Source of the DNA: Brevibacillus fortis
Lineage (GTDB): Bacteria > Bacillota > Bacilli > Brevibacillales > Brevibacillaceae
Assembly: GCF_003013395.1 (NCBI RefSeq)
Contig: NZ_PXZM01000003.1
Span: 615,337 to 679,336, forward strand
Reading direction: 5' to 3'
Length of the DNA stretch: 64,000 bases
Position 1 is the first letter of the stretch. Each line of letters starts with the position of its first letter. Below are positions 7,639 to 19,358 of this stretch, piece after piece. The position numbers were made by a program, and so were the translations under genes. Under the pieces are notes generated by a model. That model ran no database searches, was not told the origin of the DNA, and worked only from the letters and a program-made list of their open reading frames with translations.

Positions 7639-8265
7639 TCAGGAAGACAGCCCTAATTCTTTGCGGACATTCTCCAATCCATATCGCTCGACAAACTTGA
7701 AAAACTTCTCTCTCTTTTTCCCATGCGTCTGGTACAACGTAATGATGCTTTGGACGATGGAGGATAATTGCTCTTCCTTCACCTGCTCAACCAGAAGCTC
7801 GGCTGTTTTGGCCTCCATTGTTTTCGATTGGCCTCCGACGTAGATTTCAAAAGTTTCTTTTCGCTTGACGATCCCGATATCTTTTACCAATGGCTCTCCA
7901 CAGGCATTCGGGCATCCCGTATAACCGACCCTCATCGTAAAAGGAACCGTCATCCCTGCAATCGTATCATTTAAATTTCTTGCTGCATCTAGCCCTTCAA
8001 TTTCTGCTCCTTTGCAAAAAGAACAGACAGACAAATTCTTCACAACAGAACCCGTTTCGTACACGCATAAGCCTTTTTCACGCAGTGCTTTTTTCGCATC
8101 CTCAGCCTTCTCTTCGTTCATCTCGATTATAAGCTGCTGGAAGGTCGACAGTTCAATTTGTGCATCCTCGCCAACGATTTGACCGATCGCCACCATATCT
8201 GTTGGCGTAAACACGGAACCACCGACACGAATTTCTGGACTTATGGCAAACTGTACACGCTTCAA
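7639..8265 (-). CDS. Small siroheme/4Fe-4S nitrite-sulfite reductase-like protein
   Basis: 208 aa from a TTG at 8265 with AGGAGG upstream. It resembles one half of nitrite/sulfite reductase: a ferredoxin-like 'parachute' start (FAISPEIRVGGSVFTPTDM), then NLSVCSFCKGAEIEGLDAAR and VGYTGCPNACGEPLVKDIG, which supply four cysteines (CxxC and CxxxC) for a coupled 4Fe-4S/siroheme centre. At 208 aa it is far shorter than catalytic enzymes (about 500 aa) and resembles the small precorrin-3B-synthase/NirD-like proteins of Bacilli, so substrate and activity are uncertain. An AT-rich intergenic region separates it from copZ. Confidence 0.75.
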   Translation of the reverse strand: MKRVQFAISPEIRVGGSVFTPTDMVAIGQIVGEDAQIELSTFQQLIIEMNEEKAEDAKKALREKGLCVYETGSVVKNLSVCSFCKGAEIEGLDAARNLNDTIAGMTVPFTMRVGYTGCPNACGEPLVKDIGIVKRKETFEIYVGGQSKTMEAKTAELLVEQVKEEQLSSIVQSIITLYQTHGKKREKFFKFVERYGLENVRKELGLSS

Positions 8266-8355
8266 AGGGCAATCCTCCTACAATTATTATTTTTATAATA
8301 TTCAGTTAAATATAAACTATAAGAAAGGCTGCCATTCTACTATCACAACCTTTCC

Positions 8356-8571
8356 CTAAACCTTTGCTTTAAACGACATCGTATCCTTGATCTTCAATGG
8401 TCTCTTTACATTTTCCAGCGAAACAACGGATTCATCAAAAGCCACGCTTACCTGATTGTCAGCAAGGCTTACCTTTGCTTGGCTAACCCCGTCTAGTTTT
8501 TGAAGAGCACCTTCAATGGAGATGACGCAGTGATTGCAAGACATTCCTTGAACATTCAAAGTGACATTCAT
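8356..8571 (-). CDS. copZ: Copper chaperone CopZ, C-terminus altered by a frameshift
   Basis: 71 codons as read. The heavy-metal-associated domain is clear: GMSCNHC binds Cu(I) near residues 9-15, and the betaalpha-beta core follows. CopZ delivers Cu(I) to the CopA ATPase and to CsoR. The last 15 residues (from KRPLKIKDTM) are unlike the family. Reading one base over from about 8405 gives ETIEDQGYDVV and a stop at 8369-8371, exactly the family ending. A base is therefore missing in an A run near 8405-8407 (a true mutation or a sequencing slip). No copA lies next to it in this window. The promoter carries a CsoR-type operator. Confidence 0.88.
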   Translation of the reverse strand: MNVTLNVQGMSCNHCVISIEGALQKLDGVSQAKVSLADNQVSVAFDESVVSLENVKRPLKIKDTMSFKAKV

Positions 8572-8612
8572 CTTACATCCTCCTTTGATTTTGGGAAGCT
8601 TTATTTGACTAT

Positions 8613-8641
8613 ATTTTACGATACCCCTGTAGGGTATTCAA
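8613..8641 (-). promoter_or_regulatory. copZ promoter with CsoR-type operator
   Basis: On the - strand: TTGAAT (-35, 8636-8641), 17 bases, TAAAAT (-10, 8613-8618). The spacer holds the palindrome-like ATACCCTACAGGGGTAT (8621-8637), which matches operators of the Cu(I)-sensing repressor CsoR (TACCC/GGGGTA). Binding would block the promoter until copper rises. The csoR gene is not in this window. Confidence 0.82.
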
Positions 8642-8677
8642 TACCCAATTTACAATTCTCCTGTTGCGCTGATAAAT

Positions 8678-8718
8678 AAAACAGCGGCAACCTAAGACCT
8701 TAGGCTCTCCGCTGTTTT
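8678..8718 (-). terminator. Terminator of the rph gene
   Basis: AAAACAGCGG pairs with CCGCTGTTTT around an interrupted loop; the - strand continues into TTTATTT. It lies just after the stop at 8773. Confidence 0.75.
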
Positions 8719-8772
8719 GATTGAACGATCGTATCCATTACGACAGAGGCTCTTTCGTGACGTATTCAGCCA

Positions 8773-11376
<2,604 letters not shown>

Positions 11377-11500
11377 TCAACATCTCTCCTAACCATTAAA
11401 TTGAGAAAAAACATTTGACAAGAGTTCACCGGCATGATAAGATAAAGTTGTAAGATGCAACAATTGTGTTTTTTTACAACAAAAAGACAGTCGTGATCCG

Positions 11501-11529
11501 ATTATATCATCGTGTCTATTCATGTGCAA
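11501..11529 (-). promoter_or_regulatory. rph promoter
   Basis: TTGCAC (11524-11529), 17 bases, TATAAT (11501-11506) on the - strand: a near-consensus sigma-A promoter placing the RNA start near 11494. Confidence 0.75.
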
Positions 11530-11533
11530 TATG

Positions 11534-11566
11534 AAAGAACCTGGTAAAACTGCCCAGGTTCTTTTT
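11534..11566 (+). terminator. Terminator-like hairpin upstream of the rph promoter
   Basis: AAGAACCTGG and CCAGGTTCTT pair and are followed by a T run on the + strand, where no gene needs it. It may act as a second stop or insulator between the GGDEF-EAL operon and rph. Confidence 0.6.
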
Positions 11567-11602
11567 TGATTTTCCACAACCATTCGTCACATTTAGATAC
11601 CA

Positions 11603-11637
11603 AAAAACTCCCCATCTCTAAAAGACAGGGAGTTTTT
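11603..11637 (-). terminator. Terminator of the chemoreceptor/GGDEF-EAL operon
   Basis: AAAAACTCCC pairs with GGGAGTTTTT immediately after the stop codon at 11640. Confidence 0.8.
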
Positions 11638-11639
11638 CC

Positions 11640-14090
11640 TTACGCTTCTTTGCTAAGATGCCTCCTGGTGGGAACAAAAAACACTTGCTCCACCTCATTG
11701 GCAGATAATGGGCGACTGTAATAGTACCCTTGAATTTTCTTGCAATGATTTTCTGTCAAAATGTCCAACTGATCCTTCGTTTCAATGCCTTCTGCAATCA
11801 CATCCAATTTCAGATGCTGCGCCATCGAAATAATGGTGGCCACAATAGCTTTATCGTTATCATTTCGAGACAGGTCTGTTATGAAGGAGCGGTCAATCTT
11901 TAATTTGTGGATCGGGAACTTTTTTAAATAGCCCAAAGAGCTGTAACCGGTTCCAAAATCATCCAGACTGATTCTCGTTCCAATTTTGTTTAACTCATGT
12001 AGGATACTGATCGATACGGCCGGATCCATCATCATGCTCTCTGTGATTTCCAGTTCCAAAAAGTGCGGGGCAAGCTTGGTTTCTTCGAGAATATTTTTGA
12101 TGTACTTGACTAGGTTCCGCTGGTGGAATTGATGAGAGGATAAGTTGACGGATACAGGTATCAACGGTCCCCCTTTATCATGCCATTGCTTCATTTGCCT
12201 ACACGCTTCGCGAAGCACCCATGTACCGATCTCGTAGATCATCCCTGTCTCTTCCGCAATAGGGATAAACACTCCTGGTGAAAGCATCCCTTTGGTTGGA
12301 TGATTCCACCTGACGAGCGCCTCCACTCCGATCATGCGATTGCTTTCTGCATGAAATTGAGGTTGGTAATACACCACCAGCTCATTTCGTTCAATTGCTT
12401 TTCGGAGATCACTTTCGATCTCAATATTTTTCAGCAATTGGACATCAAAATCCGGCGTATAGAACAGATGGCCATTTTTCCCCTGTTTTTTCACCTCGTA
12501 CATAGCCGTATCTGCTTTTTTGAGCAACGCGACGCCATCAGTTCCGTGGTCTGGGAAAATTGCCGTTCCAATACTTGCTGATATGTAAAATTCACTGTCT
12601 TTTAGTGAGAATGGCTGTTTCAACGCTTCAATGATCTTATCCGCTAAACTCGCCGCTTCCTTGCGGTCCGCTCCGGTTTCGCAGAGGATGGTAAATTCAT
12701 CTCCCCCCATCCGCGCAATGGTTGCATGGTACCCTTCTGCACTCTCTACGATTCGGTTACTAACACCCTGCAAAAAGATATCGCCATAGGAGTGTCCCAA
12801 GGAATCATTGATCATTTTGAACCGATCGATATCGATCACAATGACGGCAAAGCTCGATGAATCTTGGCTGCTTTTTTCAATCGATTGATGAAGGACTTGA
12901 TTAAACTTCCTTCGGTTCGGTAGGTCGGTCAGCTCATCGTGATAAGCTAAATACTTGATTTTTTCTTTCGCACGATTCTCCTCCGTAATATCCTTCACAA
13001 TAATGTGATTCCCCACTACCTCTCCTTCAATCTCAACCGGGACATTGAGCACACTCAGCTCCACGCGATTTCCGTTGGGATGAAGGATGGTCGTCTCAAA
13101 ATTATTACGAATGGGCTGAAAAGACTGGGCAAAAGAATCTATGGTGATGTCCCTTTTCTCCTCAACAATATGCATGCGAATTTTGGATACGTGTTGATTG
13201 ATGAATTCTTCCTCCAGCAGTCCACCAATCTTCGTGACAGCCGGGTTCATTTTGATAATGCATCCACCTGTATCTAAGGAAATAATGCCGTACTCATTAT
13301 TTTTATAAAGGGAACGATACCAGCTTTCATTTTCCTGAATGACTGTATCTTTTTGCGAGAGTCGTTTGTTAATAAACAAGCCGAACAATGTAATGCCGAT
13401 CAGTAAAAAGGTGGCCAAGACAATGATATAAGCCAGGGTCTCCGACTCGATCTGCGTTTCCACTTCGGTTGTTGGCATTTCCGTTACGTAGAAATGCGCA
13501 GCAACCATCCCGGTGTAATGCATACCCGCGATTGCAGCTCCCATAATGAGTGAGCTGGCCAATTTGTATACATACGCGTATTTCGACTGATCACGGCGAA
13601 AGTAAAACAAGAGCCATAGTGCCGCTGCGGAAGCAGTCGCTGCGATGATGACGGATAGGATGACGATCCACGGATCGTATGTAATTTCGATAATCATCGC
13701 GGCCATTCCCACGTAGTGCATGCCAGATATCCCAGCAGCCATAAGAATTCCCGCAATACCTAGCTGTCTTGCATTCAGGTTGCTTTTCGTTACTGTAAAC
13801 AAGGCTATACTTGAGACAAAAATGGCAAAGACGACGGACAGGATGACATATTCCATGTCATATAGAACCTTAATGGGGAGGGTAAGTGCCAACATTCCAA
13901 CAAAATGCATGGACCATATTCCGACCCCCATCGTCGTGGCACCAAAAATCAACCAGAGTAGCTGATGCTTCCCCTTACTTGTACTCACTCTGGCTGCAAG
14001 GTTGAGAGCAGAAAAAGAAGCTGCAACCGCGATTAAATAAGATAGTATCACAAGGTAACTGTCGTACGTCCCATGTATCTGATGATCCAA
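11640..14090 (-). CDS. MHYT-PAS-GGDEF-EAL membrane c-di-GMP signalling protein
   Basis: 816 aa from a TTG at 14090. Residues 1-240 form an MHYT sensor: seven helices with the repeated motifs WSMHFVGM, GMHYVGM and GMHYTGM, proposed to bind copper and sense oxygen, CO or NO. A PAS domain follows (about 265-375), then GGDEF (ARMGGDEFTILCE; catalytic motif intact, but the RxxD inhibitory site is absent) and EAL (VEALVRWNHP, LEITES, SLDDFGTGYSS, IAEGIET), with all metal and catalytic residues present. It could make or break c-di-GMP; the balance cannot be read from sequence. Last gene of a likely three-gene operon, 42 bases after the previous gene. Confidence 0.92.
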   Translation of the reverse strand: MDHQIHGTYDSYLVILSYLIAVAASFSALNLAARVSTSKGKHQLLWLIFGATTMGVGIWSMHFVGMLALTLPIKVLYDMEYVILSVVFAIFVSSIALFTVTKSNLNARQLGIAGILMAAGISGMHYVGMAAMIIEITYDPWIVILSVIIAATASAAALWLLFYFRRDQSKYAYVYKLASSLIMGAAIAGMHYTGMVAAHFYVTEMPTTEVETQIESETLAYIIVLATFLLIGITLFGLFINKRLSQKDTVIQENESWYRSLYKNNEYGIISLDTGGCIIKMNPAVTKIGGLLEEEFINQHVSKIRMHIVEEKRDITIDSFAQSFQPIRNNFETTILHPNGNRVELSVLNVPVEIEGEVVGNHIIVKDITEENRAKEKIKYLAYHDELTDLPNRRKFNQVLHQSIEKSSQDSSSFAVIVIDIDRFKMINDSLGHSYGDIFLQGVSNRIVESAEGYHATIARMGGDEFTILCETGADRKEAASLADKIIEALKQPFSLKDSEFYISASIGTAIFPDHGTDGVALLKKADTAMYEVKKQGKNGHLFYTPDFDVQLLKNIEIESDLRKAIERNELVVYYQPQFHAESNRMIGVEALVRWNHPTKGMLSPGVFIPIAEETGMIYEIGTWVLREACRQMKQWHDKGGPLIPVSVNLSSHQFHQRNLVKYIKNILEETKLAPHFLELEITESMMMDPAVSISILHELNKIGTRISLDDFGTGYSSLGYLKKFPIHKLKIDRSFITDLSRNDNDKAIVATIISMAQHLKLDVIAEGIETKDQLDILTENHCKKIQGYYYSRPLSANEVEQVFFVPTRRHLSKEA

Positions 14091-14132
14091 GCTTCTTCAC
14101 CGCTTTCCTTTTGTTAATCTGGATGGTCTCAC

Positions 14133-16580
14133 TTAAACCATGCTGCCTGTTACTCCATAACCATTTATCTGCAAAAGCGAATCGATTTCATTCGTGGGGA
14201 GCGGTTTACTGTAGAAGTAACCTTGGACTTCGTTACACATTTGTTCCTTTAGAAAATCAGCATGTTCTTGTGTTTCTACTCCCTCTGCGATAACGGCAAT
14301 TTTCATGTTGTGTGCCATATGGATGATTGTTTTAATGATTGCTTGATTCCGAGGATTCAAATTCCGGACAAAGGATTGGTCGATTTTTAGCCGATCGATC
14401 GGAAATTGACTTAGATAGCTCAAAGAACTGTAGCCCGTCCCAAAATCATCAATACTGATGCTAATCCCAAGACTTTTTAATCGATTCAAAATCCGAATGG
14501 TATAATCCACGTCCAATGCCATGCTTTCCGTAATTTCAAGCTCTAAAAATTGAGGTGCCAGTCTCGTCTCTTCCAAGATGGAGGTAATCATCTCAATGAG
14601 ATTGTTTTGCATAAATTGACGCAAAGAGATATTCACTGCAACCGCAAGCTGTGAATACCCCGCTTCTTGCCATACTTTTGTCTGTTGGCAGGCTGTACGC
14701 ATCACCCATTCGCCAAGTGGTACGATCAAGCCTGTTTCTTCCGCGATCGGAATAAATTGAATAGGTGGGATGAGGCCGAGCTCTGGATGTTCCCATCGAA
14801 TCAAAGCCTCCATACCGATAATCTGGCCCGTCTGCAAAAAAACCTTCGGCTGGTAGTGCAGCGTAAATTGTTTCTCATCCAAAGCTTTTCGCAGCTCTCT
14901 TTCAAGCTGTAGCTTTTTGGCTAGAACCTGATGCAGCTCCTCCGAGAAAAATTGATAATTATTTTTCCCTTGCTCTTTTGCCAAATACATGGCAGCGTCC
15001 GCATTCTTCAACAGTGCTTCAATATCTTCTCCATCATCCGGATACATGCTGATGCCGATGCTTGGTGTGATGAAGATTTCAATATGCTCTAACGTAATCG
15101 ATTCGGACATGCTCGTGATGATTCGCTGCGCAATTTCGCTAACCTCTTTGCGTGTGACTCCTGTGAGAAAGATGGCGAACTCATCTCCGCCTAGTCGAGA
15201 AACAGAGTCCCCTTTTCGCAAACAACCGATTAGACGATTTGCTACGGCCTGTAAAAGCACATCCCCTATAGAGTGACCAAGCGTATCATTTATGTTTTTA
15301 AATCGATCCAAATCGATGAACATGACGCCAATTTTCTCGTCTTTTTGTTTTGCTTTGAGCATAGCCTTTGCCAGCTTTTCATGAAAAAGCGTTCGATTCG
15401 GCAGGTTAGTTAAGGAATCGTAATGGGCCATGTAGCGAATCGTTTCTTCCGCCTTTTTTCTCTCGGTGATGTCAATCATGGAGCCTACCATTTCCACGAT
15501 CTCCCCGTTTTCCTCAATAGGTGACAACGTAATATAATAATCATTTCCGGATAATTTCAATTCGAAGGTAACGGGCTCGCCAGTAAATGCTCTGCGAAAA
15601 TTGCTTTCCAATTGCTCAGCCACATCATAAGGAAAAATTTCATACGACGTTTTTCTCAGCATCCTCTCAGATGTTAACCCAAGCTCTTCGGCAATTTTCC
15701 CTTCACACAAGGTATAGGTGATGTTCCCTTTTGGATCTGTCACGATCTTGAACACACAGTTTTGCAAGTTTTGGACCGTCCTGCGAAAATCGTTCTGCAA
15801 TGCTTCTGCCAAAGCTGCCTCTGCTTCAATTCGGTCGGTAATATCCGTGCGGATCGAAACATATTGATACGGAACTCCCCGGTCGTCTAGAAATGGCACG
15901 ATGGTCGTATTCATCCAGTATTCATTGCCGTTTTTGGCACGATTCTTCACTTCGCCCTTCCAGACTCGACCTTGCTTGATCGTTTCCCACATCAATTTAA
16001 AAAACGACTTGGAATGATAGCGAGAATTAACGACCCGATGTGTATTTCCAACTAATTCATCCACTTCGTATCTGGAGATTTCACAGAACTTGTCATTTAC
16101 ATAGGTAATGACGCCTTTGTCGTCTGTAATCGCTACAATCGAGGATTCATCAAGTGCATTTTTGATATCGTGCAAGTCCTTCATCGTCTTCGAAAGAGAC
16201 TCTTCCATCTGCTTTCGTTTCGTGATGTCCGTCCCGATTGCCACGTACTGATAAAGGAATCCACTGTCATTCATGAACGGCACTAATGTCATGCTAAGCC
16301 AATATTCCGTACCGTCCTTCGCCCGATTTTTCATTTCGCCTTTCCATACTTTTCCTCGGCTGATTGTATCCCATAACGCTGTAAAATAGTTTCGCGGATG
16401 GAAACCAGAATCGACGATGTTATGGTTCTTTCCGATTAATTCCCCTCTGCTAAACTTGGAGATTTGACAGAAGTTGTGATTGACGTAGGTGATGATTCCT
16501 TTTTCATCCGTTATCGAAATAACAGATGACTCTTCCAATGCAGATAATGCATACTTAACATCTCTGATTTTATTAAACAC
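14133..16580 (-). CDS. PAS-PAS-PAS-GGDEF-EAL c-di-GMP signalling protein
   Basis: 815 aa from a GTG at 16580 behind GGGGGTG. No membrane segment. Two near-identical PAS-PAC units (about 10-125 and 130-250; each has ITYVN and VWKGE.KNRAK.G.EYW) look like an internal duplication. A third PAS (260-375) precedes GGDEF (SRLGGDEFAIF; inhibitory site RKGD five residues upstream intact) and EAL (MEALIRWEHP, SIDDFGTGYSS, IAEGVET, all catalytic residues present). It lies 24 bases after the chemoreceptor gene, so the two are probably co-transcribed and may share a signal. Similar in layout to B. subtilis-group dual-domain proteins. Confidence 0.92.
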   Translation of the reverse strand: MFNKIRDVKYALSALEESSVISITDEKGIITYVNHNFCQISKFSRGELIGKNHNIVDSGFHPRNYFTALWDTISRGKVWKGEMKNRAKDGTEYWLSMTLVPFMNDSGFLYQYVAIGTDITKRKQMEESLSKTMKDLHDIKNALDESSIVAITDDKGVITYVNDKFCEISRYEVDELVGNTHRVVNSRYHSKSFFKLMWETIKQGRVWKGEVKNRAKNGNEYWMNTTIVPFLDDRGVPYQYVSIRTDITDRIEAEAALAEALQNDFRRTVQNLQNCVFKIVTDPKGNITYTLCEGKIAEELGLTSERMLRKTSYEIFPYDVAEQLESNFRRAFTGEPVTFELKLSGNDYYITLSPIEENGEIVEMVGSMIDITERKKAEETIRYMAHYDSLTNLPNRTLFHEKLAKAMLKAKQKDEKIGVMFIDLDRFKNINDTLGHSIGDVLLQAVANRLIGCLRKGDSVSRLGGDEFAIFLTGVTRKEVSEIAQRIITSMSESITLEHIEIFITPSIGISMYPDDGEDIEALLKNADAAMYLAKEQGKNNYQFFSEELHQVLAKKLQLERELRKALDEKQFTLHYQPKVFLQTGQIIGMEALIRWEHPELGLIPPIQFIPIAEETGLIVPLGEWVMRTACQQTKVWQEAGYSQLAVAVNISLRQFMQNNLIEMITSILEETRLAPQFLELEITESMALDVDYTIRILNRLKSLGISISIDDFGTGYSSLSYLSQFPIDRLKIDQSFVRNLNPRNQAIIKTIIHMAHNMKIAVIAEGVETQEHADFLKEQMCNEVQGYFYSKPLPTNEIDSLLQINGYGVTGSMV

Positions 16581-16604
16581 ATGGCACCCCCGCCTGTTGT
16601 CGCA

Positions 16605-18296
16605 CTACAATTGAAACTTACGGATGGAATGCTGCAGCTCTTCTGCCATTTCGGCGAGTGTACTGGAAGCGGTTGTAATCTGTTCCATAGAAGCTGATTG
16701 TTCTTGTACAGAAGCAACTACGCTTTGCGTGTTTTCGGCTGCCATTCTTGAAACATGCGCAATTCCCTCTATAAATTCCACTACGGAAACAGTTCCGTTA
16801 TTGGCTTCTGTGATTTGTCCTGACATTTCTTGTGTTCTTTTCGAGACTTCGTCTACTACTCCCAAAATTTTATAGAAGGCCACCCCAGCTTGTTCGATCA
16901 TGATGACTCCCTCTTTAACAGCTACGTCCCCTTGACTCATGACGTTAATCGCCTTTTCTGTATCTCTTTGAATATCCCCGATGATGGAAGCGATCTGCGA
17001 TGCTGCTTGCGCGGATTGTTCTGCTAATTTGCGAACTTCATCCGCTACGACTGCGAATCCTCTTCCCTGTTCTCCCGCTCTCGCCGCTTCAATCGCTGCA
17101 TTTAAAGCCAATAAATTCGTTTGACTAGCGATTTCGGTAATCATCGAAACGATTGAGCCGACTTCTTTTGATTTTTCGCCAAGCATGTTGACCACTTCGG
17201 TAGAAGAACTCACTCTTTGATTAATCTCATTCATTTGTTCAATTGATTTGGCTACCACTTCATTGCCTTCGGTTGCTGTTTGGTTCGCTTCAATGGATGA
17301 CCCGATCGCATGCTGCATGCTCATGGATACTTGCTGCATAACTTGAGAGATTTTCACTGCAATCTGTGTGGCATTCTCGGCATCATTGACTTGCTGCTCA
17401 GCTCCTGCTGCAATACCTTCAATCGATTGCGATACGTGTTCTGCTGACTGACGTGTTAATTCGGAGCTGGCAGTCAATTCCTCGGAGGATGCGGCTACTT
17501 GCTGGGAATGGAAAGAGACTCGTTCTAACAAATCTTGCAGATTGCGCTTCATTTGGGAAAAATGGTGGGCCAGTTCTCCTATTTCGTCGCGATTCTTAAT
17601 TTGAACATCTGCTGAGGCCAAATTCCCTGCGGCAATTTGTTCTGCTGCATTCGTGATCAATAAAACGGGACGAGAAATGGCATTTCCAATGAAAATGGCG
17701 ATACCTACTCCAGTGAAAAGCGCCATCAAGCTTAGCACGATAACCAGAAGCTTGGTAGATTGAATACTGCTATCCAGCTCAGCAATATCTTGTTCCAACA
17801 GTTTTTGTTCGAGATCAACGAATTCTTGCGCTTTTTGAATAAATAATTCGCCGACTGGTGTACACTCATCTCTGACCAAGCGTGTGTACTCTTCTACTTT
17901 GTTCTGCTGTTTCAAGGCAACGACCCTATCAATAATTTTCTCGTGTTGCGCATGCAGCTCATTCATCTCTGCTACAAGCTTTTGTCCTTCAGACGTCATG
18001 CCCATTTGGGATAGTTCTGATGTAAGCTTTTTATAGCTGTCATTTGCTTTTGTATAGCCCGTCAGATAGCTGTCCTCGCCTACAATGACATAACCGCGTG
18101 CATACTTTTGGCGTTCACTTACACTTGCGATAATGTCCTTGGACAGCATCTCCTTGTTGACACGACCTTGGATCATTGTACTGTAGCGAGAATCGATGGA
18201 TGAAATCTGAGAATAACCAATCCCTGCGACTGCCACTAAAAGTAATAACACTGCCAAAAAGCCTAAAAATAGCTTTTTCCTTACCGTCATCTTCAT
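16605..18296 (-). CDS. Methyl-accepting chemotaxis protein
   Basis: 563 aa. The start at 18296 is preferred to an upstream ATG because GGAGGAA overlaps the upstream codons and sits eight bases before it. TM1 (about 10-30), a four-helix-bundle extracellular sensor rich in charged residues (to about 180), TM2 (about 183-205), HAMP, then a cytoplasmic signalling domain. The highly conserved hairpin tip [20 protein letters not shown] and [15 protein letters not shown] are intact. It senses an unknown small molecule and signals through CheA. First gene of the operon with the two c-di-GMP proteins; no che genes are nearby. Confidence 0.93.
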   Translation of the reverse strand: MKMTVRKKLFLGFLAVLLLLVAVAGIGYSQISSIDSRYSTMIQGRVNKEMLSKDIIASVSERQKYARGYVIVGEDSYLTGYTKANDSYKKLTSELSQMGMTSEGQKLVAEMNELHAQHEKIIDRVVALKQQNKVEEYTRLVRDECTPVGELFIQKAQEFVDLEQKLLEQDIAELDSSIQSTKLLVIVLSLMALFTGVGIAIFIGNAISRPVLLITNAAEQIAAGNLASADVQIKNRDEIGELAHHFSQMKRNLQDLLERVSFHSQQVAASSEELTASSELTRQSAEHVSQSIEGIAAGAEQQVNDAENATQIAVKISQVMQQVSMSMQHAIGSSIEANQTATEGNEVVAKSIEQMNEINQRVSSSTEVVNMLGEKSKEVGSIVSMITEIASQTNLLALNAAIEAARAGEQGRGFAVVADEVRKLAEQSAQAASQIASIIGDIQRDTEKAINVMSQGDVAVKEGVIMIEQAGVAFYKILGVVDEVSKRTQEMSGQITEANNGTVSVVEFIEGIAHVSRMAAENTQSVVASVQEQSASMEQITTASSTLAEMAEELQHSIRKFQL

Positions 18297-18467
18297 AATA
18301 GTTGTTTCCTCCATCATAATTCTACGAATTATTTTTTCTTTCTGTGAAAGATGTAAGTTGTTTTATAATCCCTTCCTCTTATATAACGGCATTTTCTATA
18401 GGACTTTTGACCTTTTTTATCAAAAAAACATCGTTCTGAAACATTTTTGTAATTCTTTTCGACAATG

Positions 18468-18505
18468 TAAAAGCCCCGACTGCCAAAGCAGACGAGGCTT
18501 TCTTA
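18468..18505 (-). terminator. Terminator of the nuclease gene
   Basis: AAGCC..CG.CTGC pairs with GCAG.CG.GGCTT, with U-rich sequence following on the - strand; it is just after the stop at 18512. Confidence 0.65.
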
Positions 18506-18511
18506 CATATA

Positions 18512-19219
18512 TTATCGTTTTGGCGCCCGAAAACCTGCTTGCTGCGCTTCTTCCTCCGTCGCAAACCACATTTCCGCTTTTGTTTGCTCGTAGCTAGCCG
18601 AGCCAGGAACATGATAGATTTTGTCGCCTTTACTGTTTATATTGCCCTTGATCGTCTTGCCTTCTGGTGGCGCGGTGTCTGCCGCGGTATTGTTCTTGGA
18701 CTGTTTTGGCTTGGCTTTTTCCTTAGGAGTATCTGTCTGCTTCCCTTCTAAGGCCCACAGCCCACGATTCTGCTCCCGCGCCTCCCGCTCTGCTGCCAAG
18801 AACAGATCTGCTTGGGCTACATTCGGTGGAATCGTCATGATCCGGGCGTAGCCGTCACGAATGAGCTTTTCATTGACGAATGTGCCGTCTTCCATATATA
18901 CATAAGCAAGCAAACGCTTGTATTTGTCATAAGGCTCAACATCGAACTTCAGCTTGACCTTTTTTCCGGTTAAAAGCTCCTTGGAGTAATTGCTCGCTTC
19001 TTTCCCATACGGTTCGACTGGGTGGTTGGGTTTCACTGTCTCTGGGGTATCTACGCCAATCATACGTACTTTTTCCCCACTGTCCAGTTCGAATGTATCG
19101 CCATCAACCACTCGTTTGATCACAGCATCTATCTCGCCGTTAGCTTCAGGCTTGCCGGACGCTCCACATGCCGATAGCAAAAGAACCAGTGCGAGCAGAT
19201 ATATGGTTACGTGCTTCAT
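18512..19219 (-). CDS. Secreted thermonuclease-family lipoprotein (YokF/YncB-like)
   Basis: 235 aa. A lipoprotein signal ([10 protein letters not shown], Cys about 18) precedes a staphylococcal-nuclease domain (30-160): [24 protein letters not shown] carries the Ca-binding Asp and an active-site Arg, and [19 protein letters not shown] and [13 protein letters not shown] follow the usual fold. A Lys/Pro/Thr-rich linker leads to a C-terminal module ([16 protein letters not shown].., [14 protein letters not shown]) also found in B. subtilis YokF and related cell-surface nucleases. It probably degrades DNA and RNA outside the membrane. Confidence 0.9.
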   Translation of the reverse strand: MKHVTIYLLALVLLLSACGASGKPEANGEIDAVIKRVVDGDTFELDSGEKVRMIGVDTPETVKPNHPVEPYGKEASNYSKELLTGKKVKLKFDVEPYDKYKRLLAYVYMEDGTFVNEKLIRDGYARIMTIPPNVAQADLFLAAEREAREQNRGLWALEGKQTDTPKEKAKPKQSKNNTAADTAPPEGKTIKGNINSKGDKIYHVPGSASYEQTKAEMWFATEEEAQQAGFRAPKR

Positions 19220-19358
19220 TTTCTTTCTTCCCCTTTTCTACGTTGCATTGTTTTCCAGCGTAGTAGATTTGCCAACGGAGGTCAATAGGAGAGGAAAAAG
19301 TACAAACGTTCAAGATTATTGGTAAAATAATGAAAACATAAAAAAGGAGCGATACTAG

